Of a stretch of 64,000 nt of DNA, positions 7,130 to 15,387 are shown in pieces. Every line of letters begins with the position of its first letter. Position 1 is the first letter of the stretch. Below the pieces are notes generated by a model that was not told the DNA's origin, made no database searches, and saw only the letters and a list, made by a program, of their open reading frames with translations. The DNA is taken from NCBI GenBank assembly GCA_035535195.1, contig DATLQK010000029.1, positions 1 to 64,000 of the forward strand, in the 5' to 3' direction. The translations under genes and the position numbers were made by a program. The stretch comes from JACDAN01 sp035535195 (GTDB taxonomy: Bacteria; Actinomycetota; Thermoleophilia; Gaiellales; Gaiellaceae).

Positions 7130-9211
7130 CTAGGACCGGGCCGGGCTCAGGGCGCGTCCCCGCCGCGGCAGGAGCTCGCCACGACCTCTCGCGAACGCGT
7201 CCGTTCGCCCCCAGCGGCCCGGGATGTCCAGAAGTGCGACGAGCCCGATGTTGTCCGGGAGCATCGGGTCGACCAAGAGGCGGTCGTCGACCGGCTCGAG
7301 CCCGAGCATCGTTCGCAGCAGGAGCAGCGGCGCGCCGGTCGACCACGCTTGTGGGCTGCACGCCGTGGGGTACTGCACCGGGTACTTCGTGACGCCGCGC
7401 TCGTAGCCGCCGAAGGCCTCCGGTAGCCGGCCGTCGAAGAACTGGGCGGCGTCGAGGATTCCGCCGGCGACCAGTGCCGCCTCCTCCTTGAACCCGTAGC
7501 GGCGGAGGCCCCAGGCGATGAACGAGCTGTCGAATGGCCACACGGTCCCGACGTGATAGCCGATCGGGTTGTACCGGCCCTCGCCCTCGGCCAGCGTGCG
7601 GATGCCCCAGCCGGAGAAGAGCCGCGGCCCCATCAGGTTGCGCACGACCGACTTCGCCTTCGACTTGGCGACGATCCCGCTCCAGAGCAGGTGGCCGTTG
7701 TTCGACGTGAGCGAGTCGACCTGCTTGCCCTCCTCGTCGAGGGCGAGCGCGAAGTAGCCGCCGTCCTCGACCCAGAAGTCGCGGTTGAACCGTCGCTTCA
7801 GGTCGGCCGCCTGGCGCTCGAGCTCGTCCGCCCACTCGGGGTCGCCCCACACCTCGCGTGCCAGCCGAGCCGCCCGCACCTTCGCGTCGTAGGCGTAGCC
7901 CTGGAGCTCGCACGTCGCCCGTGGGAAGCCGGGCAAACGGCCGTCGCGGTAGGAGATCGAGTCCCACGAGTCCTTCCAGCATTGGTTCTCGAGCCCCGTC
8001 TCCTCGTTGCGCCGCCGGTACGAGACGTAGCCGTTGCCCATCAGGTCGGCGTACTCGTCGATCCAGCGCACCGCCGCCCGCGCCTCGTTCCGGAGCTCCC
8101 TGACGAGCCGGCGGTCGCCGGTCCACCGGTCGTACTCGTCGAGCAGGACGAGGTACAGCATCGTCGCGTCGGCACAGCCGTAGTACGGGGAGTGCGGCCG
8201 CTCCTCGAACGCAGACAGCTCGCCGTAGCGCATCTCGTGGAGGATCCGGCCTGGGTCCTCGTCGCGGAAGTCGTCGCTCCGCGTCCCCTGCCAGTCGCCG
8301 AGCGCCCTGAGCGTCGTGGCGGCGAGCTCGGGCGTGAAGGGCAGCGCCTGCAGGCTGGTGAAGATGCTGTCGCGGCCGAACATCGTCATGAACCAGGGCA
8401 GCCCCGCTGCCGGCAGGCTCTTCCCGCCCCCGACGACGGGCGGCGAGAAGCGCAGCGCGGCCAGGTCGACGAGGCTGCGGTGGTAGGTCGCGCGCAGCGA
8501 GTCGGACTCGGTCTCCAGCCGCGGCGCATCGGCGATCCAGCGCTCGAGGCTTCGCTCCATGTTCGGCTGCGCGCGCCGTTCGCCCCGCTGGTACTTCGGC
8601 CGGCTGTAGGCGCCGCCGGCGCCGGCCGCCGTGACGACGTCGAGGTCTGTCGTCCACGATCCCTGCGGCGCGATGGAGACGGCAAACGTGAGCCCATGCT
8701 CGTCGACCTTGGCGCGCGCCGAGGCCGAGATGACGGTCTGGCGGACGTACGACTCGCGCTCGTAGCCGAGCAGCAGCTTGCGGCCGGAGACACGGGTCGA
8801 ATACGAGCCCTTCTTCTGCAGCGCGTCCTTGACCTCAAACAGGTCGGCGAAGTCGCAGGCGGCGTCGATCCGGACCGTCAGCTCGACCGGCTCCTCGTCG
8901 TGGTTCAGGATCGTGAGCTCCTCGTGGAAGCCGTCGCCGACCGCCCGGCGTCGGATCACCGAGAGCTTCGAGTCCACGTAGACCGTGCCGGTTCCGGGGA
9001 CGAGGAAGAACCGAGACTCGAAGTAGTTCAGGTCGTCGACCGAGAGCGGATTCAGCCGCTCGCCGTCCACGGTCAGGATCCACGTCGAGAGGAACCGGGT
9101 GTCGAAGGAGAAGAGGCCGGTCGGGTCGGTCAGCGAGGCCTCGATGTCGCCGCGCGAGTCGCTGACGACGAAGGTGTTGCCGTCCAGGATCCTGACGAGG
9201 GCGCCGTTCAT
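7130..9211 (-). CDS. Glycogen-debranching-like glycoside hydrolase (GDE N-terminal domain plus (alpha/alpha)6 domain)
   Basis: A 693-residue protein. The N-terminal beta domain (about 1-210, starting RILDGNTFVVSDSRGDIE, with FSFDTRFLSTW) matches the N-terminal domain of bacterial amylo-alpha-1,6-glucosidases. The rest is an (alpha/alpha)6 barrel with LPWFMTMFGRDSIFTSLQAL, WKDSWDSISYRDG and an acidic CTVWPFDSSFIAWG-like region (here HVGTVWPFDSSFIAWGL), which carry the usual substrate carboxylates. Trehalose/maltosyl or glycogen-type alpha-glucans are plausible substrates. No signal peptide is visible, so it should be cytoplasmic. The ATG at 9211 overlaps the stop of the SCP2-like gene (ATGA); longer readings would run through that gene. 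Confidence 0.85.
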   Translation of the reverse strand: MNGALVRILDGNTFVVSDSRGDIEASLTDPTGLFSFDTRFLSTWILTVDGERLNPLSVDDLNYFESRFFLVPGTGTVYVDSKLSVIRRRAVGDGFHEELTILNHDEEPVELTVRIDAACDFADLFEVKDALQKKGSYSTRVSGRKLLLGYERESYVRQTVISASARAKVDEHGLTFAVSIAPQGSWTTDLDVVTAAGAGGAYSRPKYQRGERRAQPNMERSLERWIADAPRLETESDSLRATYHRSLVDLAALRFSPPVVGGGKSLPAAGLPWFMTMFGRDSIFTSLQALPFTPELAATTLRALGDWQGTRSDDFRDEDPGRILHEMRYGELSAFEERPHSPYYGCADATMLYLVLLDEYDRWTGDRRLVRELRNEARAAVRWIDEYADLMGNGYVSYRRRNEETGLENQCWKDSWDSISYRDGRLPGFPRATCELQGYAYDAKVRAARLAREVWGDPEWADELERQAADLKRRFNRDFWVEDGGYFALALDEEGKQVDSLTSNNGHLLWSGIVAKSKAKSVVRNLMGPRLFSGWGIRTLAEGEGRYNPIGYHVGTVWPFDSSFIAWGLRRYGFKEEAALVAGGILDAAQFFDGRLPEAFGGYERGVTKYPVQYPTACSPQAWSTGAPLLLLRTMLGLEPVDDRLLVDPMLPDNIGLVALLDIPGRWGRTDAFARGRGELLPRRGRALSPARS

Positions 9212-9543
9212 GGCGACTTCGGCGCGGGGAACAGCCGCTGGAAGAGCACCAGCAGCTGCCGGTTCCCCTCGATGCCCATCGCGCCCCGCAGCACGGCGGC
9301 GACCGCGTTCTCCTCGCCGGCGGCGATCCGGTCGAAGAGCGCCTGCTCGGCGCGGACCACGCAGTCGGCCTTCGCGTTGCGGTGTGAGACCGTGAGGTCT
9401 CCATGGTCGATCTCGACGAGCCAACGCGCCCTCCGGCCGTTGTCGATGAGGTCGAAGCGAAGCGACCCGGTCGCCTTCTCGAGCAGCGGCTCGTGGCCCC
9501 GCTCTTCGAGGCCCGCGAAGAACTCCGTGGTCGCATCCCGCAT
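9208..9543 (-). CDS. SCP2 sterol-carrier-fold protein
   Basis: A 111-residue protein with the SCP2 pattern: GSLRFDLIDNGRRARWLVEIDHGDLTVSHR, then ADCVVRAEQALFDRIAAGEENAVAAVLRGAMGIEGNRQLLVLFQRLFP. SCP2 domains bind fatty-acyl chains, sterols or other small apolar ligands. It starts at ATG 9543 with GAGAGG just upstream and overlaps the glycoside hydrolase start by four bases, so the two proteins are made together. Why a lipid-binding fold should pair with a glucan hydrolase is not clear. Confidence 0.75.
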   Translation of the reverse strand: MRDATTEFFAGLEERGHEPLLEKATGSLRFDLIDNGRRARWLVEIDHGDLTVSHRNAKADCVVRAEQALFDRIAAGEENAVAAVLRGAMGIEGNRQLLVLFQRLFPAPKSP

Positions 9544-9667
9544 GGCGCCTCTCCATGGAACCGCCGCGCTCGCCGGGCCACATCACCCAGACCGCATGAA
9601 GCAGGCGCGGCGAGCTAGCCACGCGCGCGCCGCCGGTTCACACTGTTCGGATGATGTCGAGGCCCGG

Positions 9668-10840
9668 GTGCAGCGGCGAACCTGTGTCCGAGTCGTGACC
9701 AGCGCCGACGTCACCGCGAGCGAGGCGCCCGCCACCAGGCGGTGGCGCTTGCTGCCGTTCGGCGATCCGTCGCGGCCGCGGCGGCTCGGGAAGACCATCG
9801 GCTGGCTCGTCGGCATCGCCGCGGCGATCGTCGTCCTGAACCTGCTCGGCGTGGACATCCGCGGCTGGCTCGGCGACCTCTGGGACAACCTGAAGGAGAT
9901 CTCGGTGCAGTACCTGGTCGCCGGCTGGGCGGTGCAGACCGTCCAGATCACGCTGACCGCGCTCGCCTGGTACTACATCCTGCGGGCCGGCTTCCCGCAC
10001 GCACCGCTCACGTACTTGCAGGTGCTCGCCGCGTACGCGGCGGGCGTGGCGATGAACGGCTTCCTGCCCGCGAACATCGGGACATTCGTGATGTTGCTGA
10101 TGTTCGTGGCGATGATCGCCGGCGCGACCTTCACCGCCGTCCTCGGCAGCATGCTCGTCCAGAAGATCTTCTTCACCGCTGTCGGGACGCTCGTCTACAT
10201 CTACCTCTTCCTCGCCGTCGCGGGCTCGCTCGAGCTGCAGCTGAACGTCCTGCACGACCACCCGCTGCTCGTGCCGTTGATGGTGCTCGGCGGCATAGTT
10301 CTGGTCGCACTGCTCGTGCGGATCTTCTGGCGCAAGTTCCAGGGTCTCTGGCACCAGGCCAAGCAGGGCGGCGCGATTCTCGCCCATCCGCGCGATTACT
10401 TCCTCAAGGTCTTCCTGCCCTCGCTCGGCGCCTGGCTCGCGAAGCTCGGCGTCGTCGCGATCTTCCTCGCGGCATACTCGATCCCGGTCACGTTCCACTC
10501 GATCATGTCCGTGATCGGCGGAAACTCCTTGGCCAACACGGTCTCGGCCACCCCGGGCGGCGTGGGCGTGAACCAGGCGGTGAACACGATCTCGCTCGAG
10601 AAGTACACGAGCGCGGCGAACGCGACAGCCTACTCGCTCGGCCAGCAGCTCGCGATCACCGCCTTCAACGTCTGCTTCGCCGTCGTGCTCGTGGTCTGGG
10701 CGTTCGGCTGGACCGGCGGGAAGCTGCTTGTCGGTGACTCGTACGCCGGGGCGAAGGAGAAGGTCGCGGAGCAGAAGGAACAGCGCGCGGAGAAGAAGGC
10801 CGCGCGGCGCGACGCGGCACGGAGGGAGCTCCGCGGTTGA
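9668..10840 (+). CDS. YbhN/UPF0104-like flippase-fold membrane protein
   Basis: A protein of about 390 residues with a basic cytoplasmic start and seven or eight membrane helices, including LGKTIGWLVGIAAAIVVLNLLG, YLVAGWAVQTVQITLTALAWYYIL and LFLAVAGSL segments. The family motif SATPGGVGVNQAVNT is present near the C-terminus, followed by an E- and K-rich cytoplasmic tail. This is the lysylphosphatidylglycerol-synthase membrane-domain (YbhN) fold, thought to move lipids or lipid-linked precursors. I placed the start at GTG 9668 behind GAGG; GTG 9695 is equally possible. Its stop overlaps the next gene's TTG start (TTGA), pairing it with a membrane phosphodiesterase. Confidence 0.75.
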   Translation: MQRRTCVRVVTSADVTASEAPATRRWRLLPFGDPSRPRRLGKTIGWLVGIAAAIVVLNLLGVDIRGWLGDLWDNLKEISVQYLVAGWAVQTVQITLTALAWYYILRAGFPHAPLTYLQVLAAYAAGVAMNGFLPANIGTFVMLLMFVAMIAGATFTAVLGSMLVQKIFFTAVGTLVYIYLFLAVAGSLELQLNVLHDHPLLVPLMVLGGIVLVALLVRIFWRKFQGLWHQAKQGGAILAHPRDYFLKVFLPSLGAWLAKLGVVAIFLAAYSIPVTFHSIMSVIGGNSLANTVSATPGGVGVNQAVNTISLEKYTSAANATAYSLGQQLAITAFNVCFAVVLVVWAFGWTGGKLLVGDSYAGAKEKVAEQKEQRAEKKAARRDAARRELRG

Positions 10841-12888
10841 GCACCTCCTACGGAGAGGCGGTCACCTGGGAGCCCGAGCGCCCCCGGTTCAGGCCGCTCC
10901 GCCTCTTCCTTGCCTGGCTCTCGACCGGCTTCGCGCTGTGGTTCGCGGCGCTGGTGCTGCCGGGGGTCTCCTCAGACCACTGGTACTCGGCACTCGCGAT
11001 GGCGCTCGTGGTGGGCGTCCTGAACGCCATCCTCCCTCCGCTCGTGGCCGCTTTGCGGCTGCCGTTCATGCTGGCGCTCGGGTTCATCCTCGTCCTCATC
11101 CTGAACGCCTTCGTGATCCAGCTGGCGAGCGACCTGCTGGAGGGGGTCTACGAGGTGGACAACTTCGGGTGGGCTCTGCTGGCGGCGCTCGTCGCGTCCG
11201 CCGTGGGCCTCGTGCTGGAGGTCGTCTTGGGGACGGACGACGAGAGCGCGTACTCCCTCCGCGTCGTCCAGCGGATCGCCAAGCGCCAAGGCGGCGCCGA
11301 GCAAACCGACACCCCCGGGATCATCTTCCTCGAGATCGACGGGCTCGCCCTGCCGGTGCTGCGGCGCGCGATGCGGGACGGCAATGCGCCGACGATGGCG
11401 CGGTGGGTGGCCGAGGGGACGCACGGGCTCGCGGAGTGGGAGCCGGATCTGTCCTCGCAGACGGGCGCGAGCCAGGCGGGAATCCTCCTGGGCTCGAACG
11501 AGAACATCCCCGCCTTCCGGTGGGTCGAGAAGGAGACCGGGACGATGATGACCTGCTCGGCGCCCGCCGACTGCGCGCGGATCGAGCAGGAGCACGCAAG
11601 CGGCCAGGGATTGCTGATGGACGGCGGCTCCAGCCGCGGGAATCTGCTCTCCGGCGAGGCCGACGAGGTGATCCTGACCGTCAGCCGCCTGGATGAAGAA
11701 AAGCGGGGCAATCGCGGTTACCGGGCGTTTTTCGCCAACGGCTTCAACGTCACGCGCTCCCTCGCCCTGTTCGGCTACGAGGTCGTCCTCGAGTGGGTCG
11801 CGGCCTCACGCGCGAAGCGCCGAGACGTGCAGCCGCGCGGGCACCGCGGCGGCCTCTATCCGTTCATGCGCGCCGCGATGTCCGTAGTCGTCCGCGACCT
11901 GATCGTCTACGGCGTCCTGACGGACATGATGCGCGGGCGCCCCGCCGTCTACGCGACCTTCTCGAGCTACGACGAGGTCGCGCACCACTCTGGGCTCGAG
12001 CGGGTGGACACGCTGGAGGCGCTCCGCAAGCTCGACGCGCAGTTCGGGCGTATCGACCGCGCCCGGCGGTACGCGCCCCGGCCGTACCACCTCGTCGTGC
12101 TCTCCGACCACGGCCAGACCCAGGGCGCGACCTTCAAACAGCGGAACGGGTACGGACTGGACGACCTCGTCGAGCGCTCGCTCGAGCACGGGAAGGTGGC
12201 CGAGTTCGCGGGCGGCGACGAGCAGGGGGCGATGGTCGGACATGCGATCGGCGAGGCCACCGGGAAGGCGGAGCAGCGGAAGCGCTCGAAGAACGACGTG
12301 TCGGACCAGCAGGTCGTCGTCCTCGGGTCGGGGAACCTCGGGCTCGTCTACTTGATGGAGGAGCCGCGCCGGCTGACGCTCGAGGAGATCGAGGAGCGCC
12401 ACCCCCGGCTGATCCCGGCGCTACGGAGCCACCCTCACGTCGGCTGGCTGCTCGTGCGCTCCGAAACCGACGGCGCCGTCGTGCTCGGGGCGAACGGCGC
12501 GCATTATCTCGCCCAGAACCGGGTCGAGGGGGACTATCCGCTGGCGCACTTCTCGCCGACCGCGCCGCTCCATCTGCTCCGCACGGACGGCTTCCGGCAC
12601 GTCGCGGACATCATGGTCGGGAGCTTCTACGACCCCGAGCTCGACGATGGCTGCGCCTTCGAGGAGCTGATCTCCTTCCACGGCGGCCTCGGCGGCCCCC
12701 AAACGCAGCCGTTCATCCTCCATCCGCACGAGCTTCCGCTCCCGGACGGCGACATCATCGGCGCCGCCAGCGTCCACTCGGTGCTCCGGAGCTGGCGGCA
12801 GCAACTTCAGGGCGGAGCGGCTCCCGCCGGAGCGGGAGCCGACCCTGCGCTCGAACCGGCGGTCAGCCGGCCAGCGCCTTCGCCTTGA
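10837..12888 (+). CDS. Holin-like 4-TM domain fused to type I phosphodiesterase
   Basis: A 683-residue fusion. Residues 20-130 carry four membrane helices of the mycobacterial phage-holin-like type (LALVLPGV region, AMALVVGVLNAILPPLVAALRLPFMLALGF, FGWALLAALVASAVGLVLE). The rest is an alkaline-phosphatase-superfamily phosphodiesterase: IIFLEIDGLALPVLRRAM carries the first metal Asp, SSQTGASQAG the likely nucleophile Thr or Ser, and ATFSSYDEVAHHSG and LVVLSDHGQTQG further metal ligands. It is probably anchored in the membrane with a hydrolase domain acting on phosphodiester or lipid-linked substrates. It starts at TTG 10837 after GGAGGGAG, overlapping the flippase stop. Its last 26 bases overlap the convergent PLDc_N/SHOCT gene. 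Confidence 0.8.
   Translation: MSTSYGEAVTWEPERPRFRPLRLFLAWLSTGFALWFAALVLPGVSSDHWYSALAMALVVGVLNAILPPLVAALRLPFMLALGFILVLILNAFVIQLASDLLEGVYEVDNFGWALLAALVASAVGLVLEVVLGTDDESAYSLRVVQRIAKRQGGAEQTDTPGIIFLEIDGLALPVLRRAMRDGNAPTMARWVAEGTHGLAEWEPDLSSQTGASQAGILLGSNENIPAFRWVEKETGTMMTCSAPADCARIEQEHASGQGLLMDGGSSRGNLLSGEADEVILTVSRLDEEKRGNRGYRAFFANGFNVTRSLALFGYEVVLEWVAASRAKRRDVQPRGHRGGLYPFMRAAMSVVVRDLIVYGVLTDMMRGRPAVYATFSSYDEVAHHSGLERVDTLEALRKLDAQFGRIDRARRYAPRPYHLVVLSDHGQTQGATFKQRNGYGLDDLVERSLEHGKVAEFAGGDEQGAMVGHAIGEATGKAEQRKRSKNDVSDQQVVVLGSGNLGLVYLMEEPRRLTLEEIEERHPRLIPALRSHPHVGWLLVRSETDGAVVLGANGAHYLAQNRVEGDYPLAHFSPTAPLHLLRTDGFRHVADIMVGSFYDPELDDGCAFEELISFHGGLGGPQTQPFILHPHELPLPDGDIIGAASVHSVLRSWRQQLQGGAAPAGAGADPALEPAVSRPAPSP
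12818..12841. terminator. GC hairpin inside the 3' end of the phosphodiesterase gene
   Basis: A perfect 10-bp stem (CGGCTCCCGC with GCGGGAGCCG) and a CGGA loop lie 22 bases beyond the stop of the convergent minus-strand operon that ends at 12863. On the + strand the bases encode an A/G/P-rich C-terminal tail. It may terminate the two-component operon from within the neighbouring gene. No T-run follows. Confidence 0.35.
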
Positions 12889-13261
12889 GCGTGTCGAACT
12901 CGGCCTGCGAGATCGCCCCGCTCTCGAGCAGCTTCTGCGCCCGGTCGATCTCGGCCGCGGCGCCGCCGCTCGTCGCGACGGACTGGACGTAGTCGTCGAA
13001 CTGGGACTGCGCGGCCTTCGTGCGCTCGGCGTTCCGCTCCGCCATGCCGTCGCCGTTGGCGAGCAGGTAGGCGAAGACGCCGAGGAACGGCAGGAAGATC
13101 ACGAAGATCGTCCAGACCACCTTCTTGCCGCCGCCGATGTCGCGCCGACGGAAGAGGTCCGCGAAGACGGTGATCAGGAGCCAGAACCAGATCACCCACG
13201 CGAAGAAGATGATCATCGTCCAGAGGACGTCGAGGAAGGGATAGTCAGCAGCAGCGATCAC
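12863..13261 (-). CDS. PLDc_N / SHOCT membrane protein
   Basis: A 132-residue protein. Two membrane helices (FLDVLWTMIIFFAWVIWFWLLITVFADLFRR and VWTIFVIFLPFLGVFAYLLANG) form the phospholipase-D-nuclease N-terminal (PLDc_N) module. A charged linker and a SHOCT hairpin at the C-terminus follow (AEIDRAQKLLESGAISQAEFDTLKAKAL). There is no catalytic PLD domain. It starts at GTG 13261 behind AGGAGGAAAC and overlaps the histidine kinase stop as GTGA, so it is the third gene of the two-component operon. It may be a membrane accessory or output of that system. Confidence 0.78.
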   Translation of the reverse strand: MIAAADYPFLDVLWTMIIFFAWVIWFWLLITVFADLFRRRDIGGGKKVVWTIFVIFLPFLGVFAYLLANGDGMAERNAERTKAAQSQFDDYVQSVATSGGAAAEIDRAQKLLESGAISQAEFDTLKAKALAG

Positions 13262-14646
13262 GTTTCCTCCTGGGGGGTCGTTGAGACCCGAGTGTCGAGG
13301 GGACGTCGGACTCCATCATCATTCGATCCGGGTGATTCGCCTCCTGTCGGGAGCGCGATCGTGACCGCGGCGCCCTCGATCCGCGCGGATCCACCGTGGG
13401 CGCGGGCGACGGCGTCGACGAGCGCGAGGCCGAGGCCGGCGCCGCCCCGGGCGCGCGCGTCGTCGCCGCGGGTGAAGCGGTCGAATGCCGTCGGAGCGAG
13501 CGACGGCGGGAACCCGCCGCCCTCGTCGCTGACGCTGACCGCGACCGCGCCGTTCTCTCGGTGCGCGTCGAGCGTGACGGTGCCGGCTCCATAGCGGAGG
13601 GCGTTGTCGACCAGGTTCCCGAGCGCCTGCTCGAGCCGGAGGCGGTCGACGCTGGCCGTGACAGGCCGAGCAGCCACCACCGCCAGGTCGCGGTGACGCT
13701 CCGAGGCGCGGCGTGCGAACCGCGCGGCGACCGCTTCGAGCACCTCGCCGAGGACGGTCGGCTCGCGACGCAGGGCGAGCTTGCCCTCGTCCACCCGCGC
13801 GAGGACGAGCAGGTCCTCGGCCAGCTGCGAGAGGCGCTCGACCTCCTCGGCCGCGGAGTCGAGCGCGAGCCGCAGCTCCTCGGCCGTCCGCGGCTGCCGG
13901 CGCGCGAGCTCGAGCTCCGTCCGCAGCAGCGCGAGCGGCGTGCGCAGCTCGTGGCTCGCGTCGGCGACGAAACGGCGCTCGCGCTCGAGGCCCGCCTCCA
14001 GCCGCCCGAGCATCGCGTTCAGCGTCTCGCCGAGCCGCCGGATCTCGTCGCAAGCGTGGGGGAGGGGCAGGCGCTCGGCCGCCGTCTCCGTCGAGATCTC
14101 CTCCGCCCGCCGCCGCATTCGCTCCACGGGCCGCAGCACGGCGCCGGCGAGCGCGTACCCCGCGAGCGTCGAGAGGATGAGGGCGATCGGCCCGCCGATC
14201 AGGAGCGCGATCAGGAGGTTGTGCAGCGACTCGTTGCGCTCTTCGAGCGAGGCGCCGACCACGATCGTCCTGCCGCCGCCGCCGGGTGCGACGAACAGGC
14301 GGTACGGGCTATTCGGGGCGCCAGCGACCTCCCGTTCGGGCACGAAGCGCGCGCGCCGGGCCGGCGCCGCGAGGGGGCGCCGGAGGCGGGCGGGCGAGGC
14401 GCTCAGGACGGCGCCGTCCGGCCCGAGGATCTGCGCGATGTTCTTCTCTTCCTCTATGAGCGCAGGTCGGCCGCCCAGCCCGCCGGCCGGGACCGAGGCC
14501 GCCTGGGCGCGGAGGCTGCCGTCGAGTTGCTCGTCGAGCGAGCTGCGGACCTGGAGGTAGAGGAAGGTGCCGAGCGCGGCCAGCAGCAGCGCCATCGCGA
14601 GGGCGAAGGCGAGGCTGAGCCGGAGCCGAGTTGGGAGCCGGCTCAT
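13258..14646 (-). CDS. Sensor histidine kinase (two-component)
   Basis: A 462-residue HK with the order TM1 (about 8-33), an extracytoplasmic sensor of some 110 residues, TM2 (about 142-168), HAMP (LRPVERMRRRAEEIS), and DHp. DHp carries His232 in ADASHELRTPLALL. The ATPase domain has N-box GNLVDNALRYG, G1 DEGGGFPP and G2 GGAGLGLALVDAVARAHGG. It should autophosphorylate and control the regulator encoded just upstream. The ATG at 14646 overlaps the regulator stop (ATGA), and its own stop overlaps the PLDc_N/SHOCT start. The signal is unknown; the periplasmic domain shows no family I recognise. Confidence 0.9.
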   Translation of the reverse strand: MSRLPTRLRLSLAFALAMALLLAALGTFLYLQVRSSLDEQLDGSLRAQAASVPAGGLGGRPALIEEEKNIAQILGPDGAVLSASPARLRRPLAAPARRARFVPEREVAGAPNSPYRLFVAPGGGGRTIVVGASLEERNESLHNLLIALLIGGPIALILSTLAGYALAGAVLRPVERMRRRAEEISTETAAERLPLPHACDEIRRLGETLNAMLGRLEAGLERERRFVADASHELRTPLALLRTELELARRQPRTAEELRLALDSAAEEVERLSQLAEDLLVLARVDEGKLALRREPTVLGEVLEAVAARFARRASERHRDLAVVAARPVTASVDRLRLEQALGNLVDNALRYGAGTVTLDAHRENGAVAVSVSDEGGGFPPSLAPTAFDRFTRGDDARARGGAGLGLALVDAVARAHGGSARIEGAAVTIALPTGGESPGSNDDGVRRPLDTRVSTTPQEET

Positions 14647-15320
14647 CCGCCGTCGCTCCTGAGCCGGTAGCCGAGCCCGCGGACGGTCTCGAGCGAGGCG
14701 CGCCCGAAGGGGCGGTCGATCTTCTCCCGCAGGTAGCGGATGTAGACATCCACCACGTTCGAGCGCGGCTCGTAGGCGAAGTCCCAGGCGCGCTCGAGCA
14801 GTCGGTCGCGGGAGAGCACCTGGTCGGGACGCTCCATGAAGGTCTCGAGCAGGGCGAGCTCCTTCGCGGAGAGTTGGAGCTCCGCCGCGCCGCGCCAGGC
14901 CCGACGCGTCGCCGGGTCGAGTCGCAGGTCGGCCACCTCGATCACCGTCGGCCGCTCGACGGCGCCCCGGCGCGCGAGCGCCCGCAACCGCGCCAGCAGC
15001 TCGGCGAACGAGAACGGCTTCGGCAGGTAGTCGTCGGCGCCCGCGTCCAGGCCCGCGACACGGTCTTCGACGCCGTCCCGTGCCGTGAGCATCAGCACGG
15101 GCGACCACACGCCGTCCTCCCGCAGCCGGCGGCAGACCTCGAACCCGTTCAGCCCGGGGAGCATGAGGTCGAGGACGATCGCGTCGTACTCGACCGCCTG
15201 CGCCATCCAGACGGCGTCGTCCCCGATCCGCGCGACGTCGGCGGCGTGCCCTTCTTCCAGGAGGCCGCGTCGAATCAGTCCGGCCATCTTCGGGTCGTCC
15301 TCGACGACGAGCAGGCGCAT
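14643..15320 (-). CDS. OmpR/PhoB-family response regulator
   Basis: A 225-residue regulator. The receiver domain has the acidic pocket E7-D8-D9, phosphoacceptor Asp51 in IVLDLMLPG, the switch Thr in LMLTARDG and Lys in LPKPFSF. A winged-helix DNA-binding domain (ELQLSAKELALLETFM, DRLLERAWDF, VVDVYIRYLREKI, ETVRGLGYRL) follows. It starts at ATG 15320; an extended reading to 15383 adds residues that are not conserved and runs across a terminator hairpin. It is the first gene of an operon with its kinase and a PLDc_N/SHOCT protein. Confidence 0.92.
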   Translation of the reverse strand: MRLLVVEDDPKMAGLIRRGLLEEGHAADVARIGDDAVWMAQAVEYDAIVLDLMLPGLNGFEVCRRLREDGVWSPVLMLTARDGVEDRVAGLDAGADDYLPKPFSFAELLARLRALARRGAVERPTVIEVADLRLDPATRRAWRGAAELQLSAKELALLETFMERPDQVLSRDRLLERAWDFAYEPRSNVVDVYIRYLREKIDRPFGRASLETVRGLGYRLRSDGG

Positions 15321-15352
15321 TTCGTCCCATTGTGCGCGCTTCGATGAGAGAA

Positions 15353-15385
15353 AGATGAGCGGCCCCGCTACGGGGCCGCTCATCT
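15353..15385 (-). terminator. Rho-independent terminator
   Basis: A perfect 15-bp stem (AGATGAGCGGCCCCG and its complement) with a three-base loop lies directly after the stop of the CHxR-repeat gene on the minus strand and is followed by TTTCTCTC. It ends the flippase/O-antigen-ligase/CHxR operon and insulates it from the response-regulator gene just beyond. Confidence 0.82.
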
Positions 15386-15387
15386 CG

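Noticed and set aside
7553..9600. Long + strand frame read through the glycoside-hydrolase gene
   Set aside because: It is the mirror of a real minus-strand gene in GC-rich DNA; its residues are low complexity (R, A, V, G rich) and only the last part (from about 9668) is a genuine protein.
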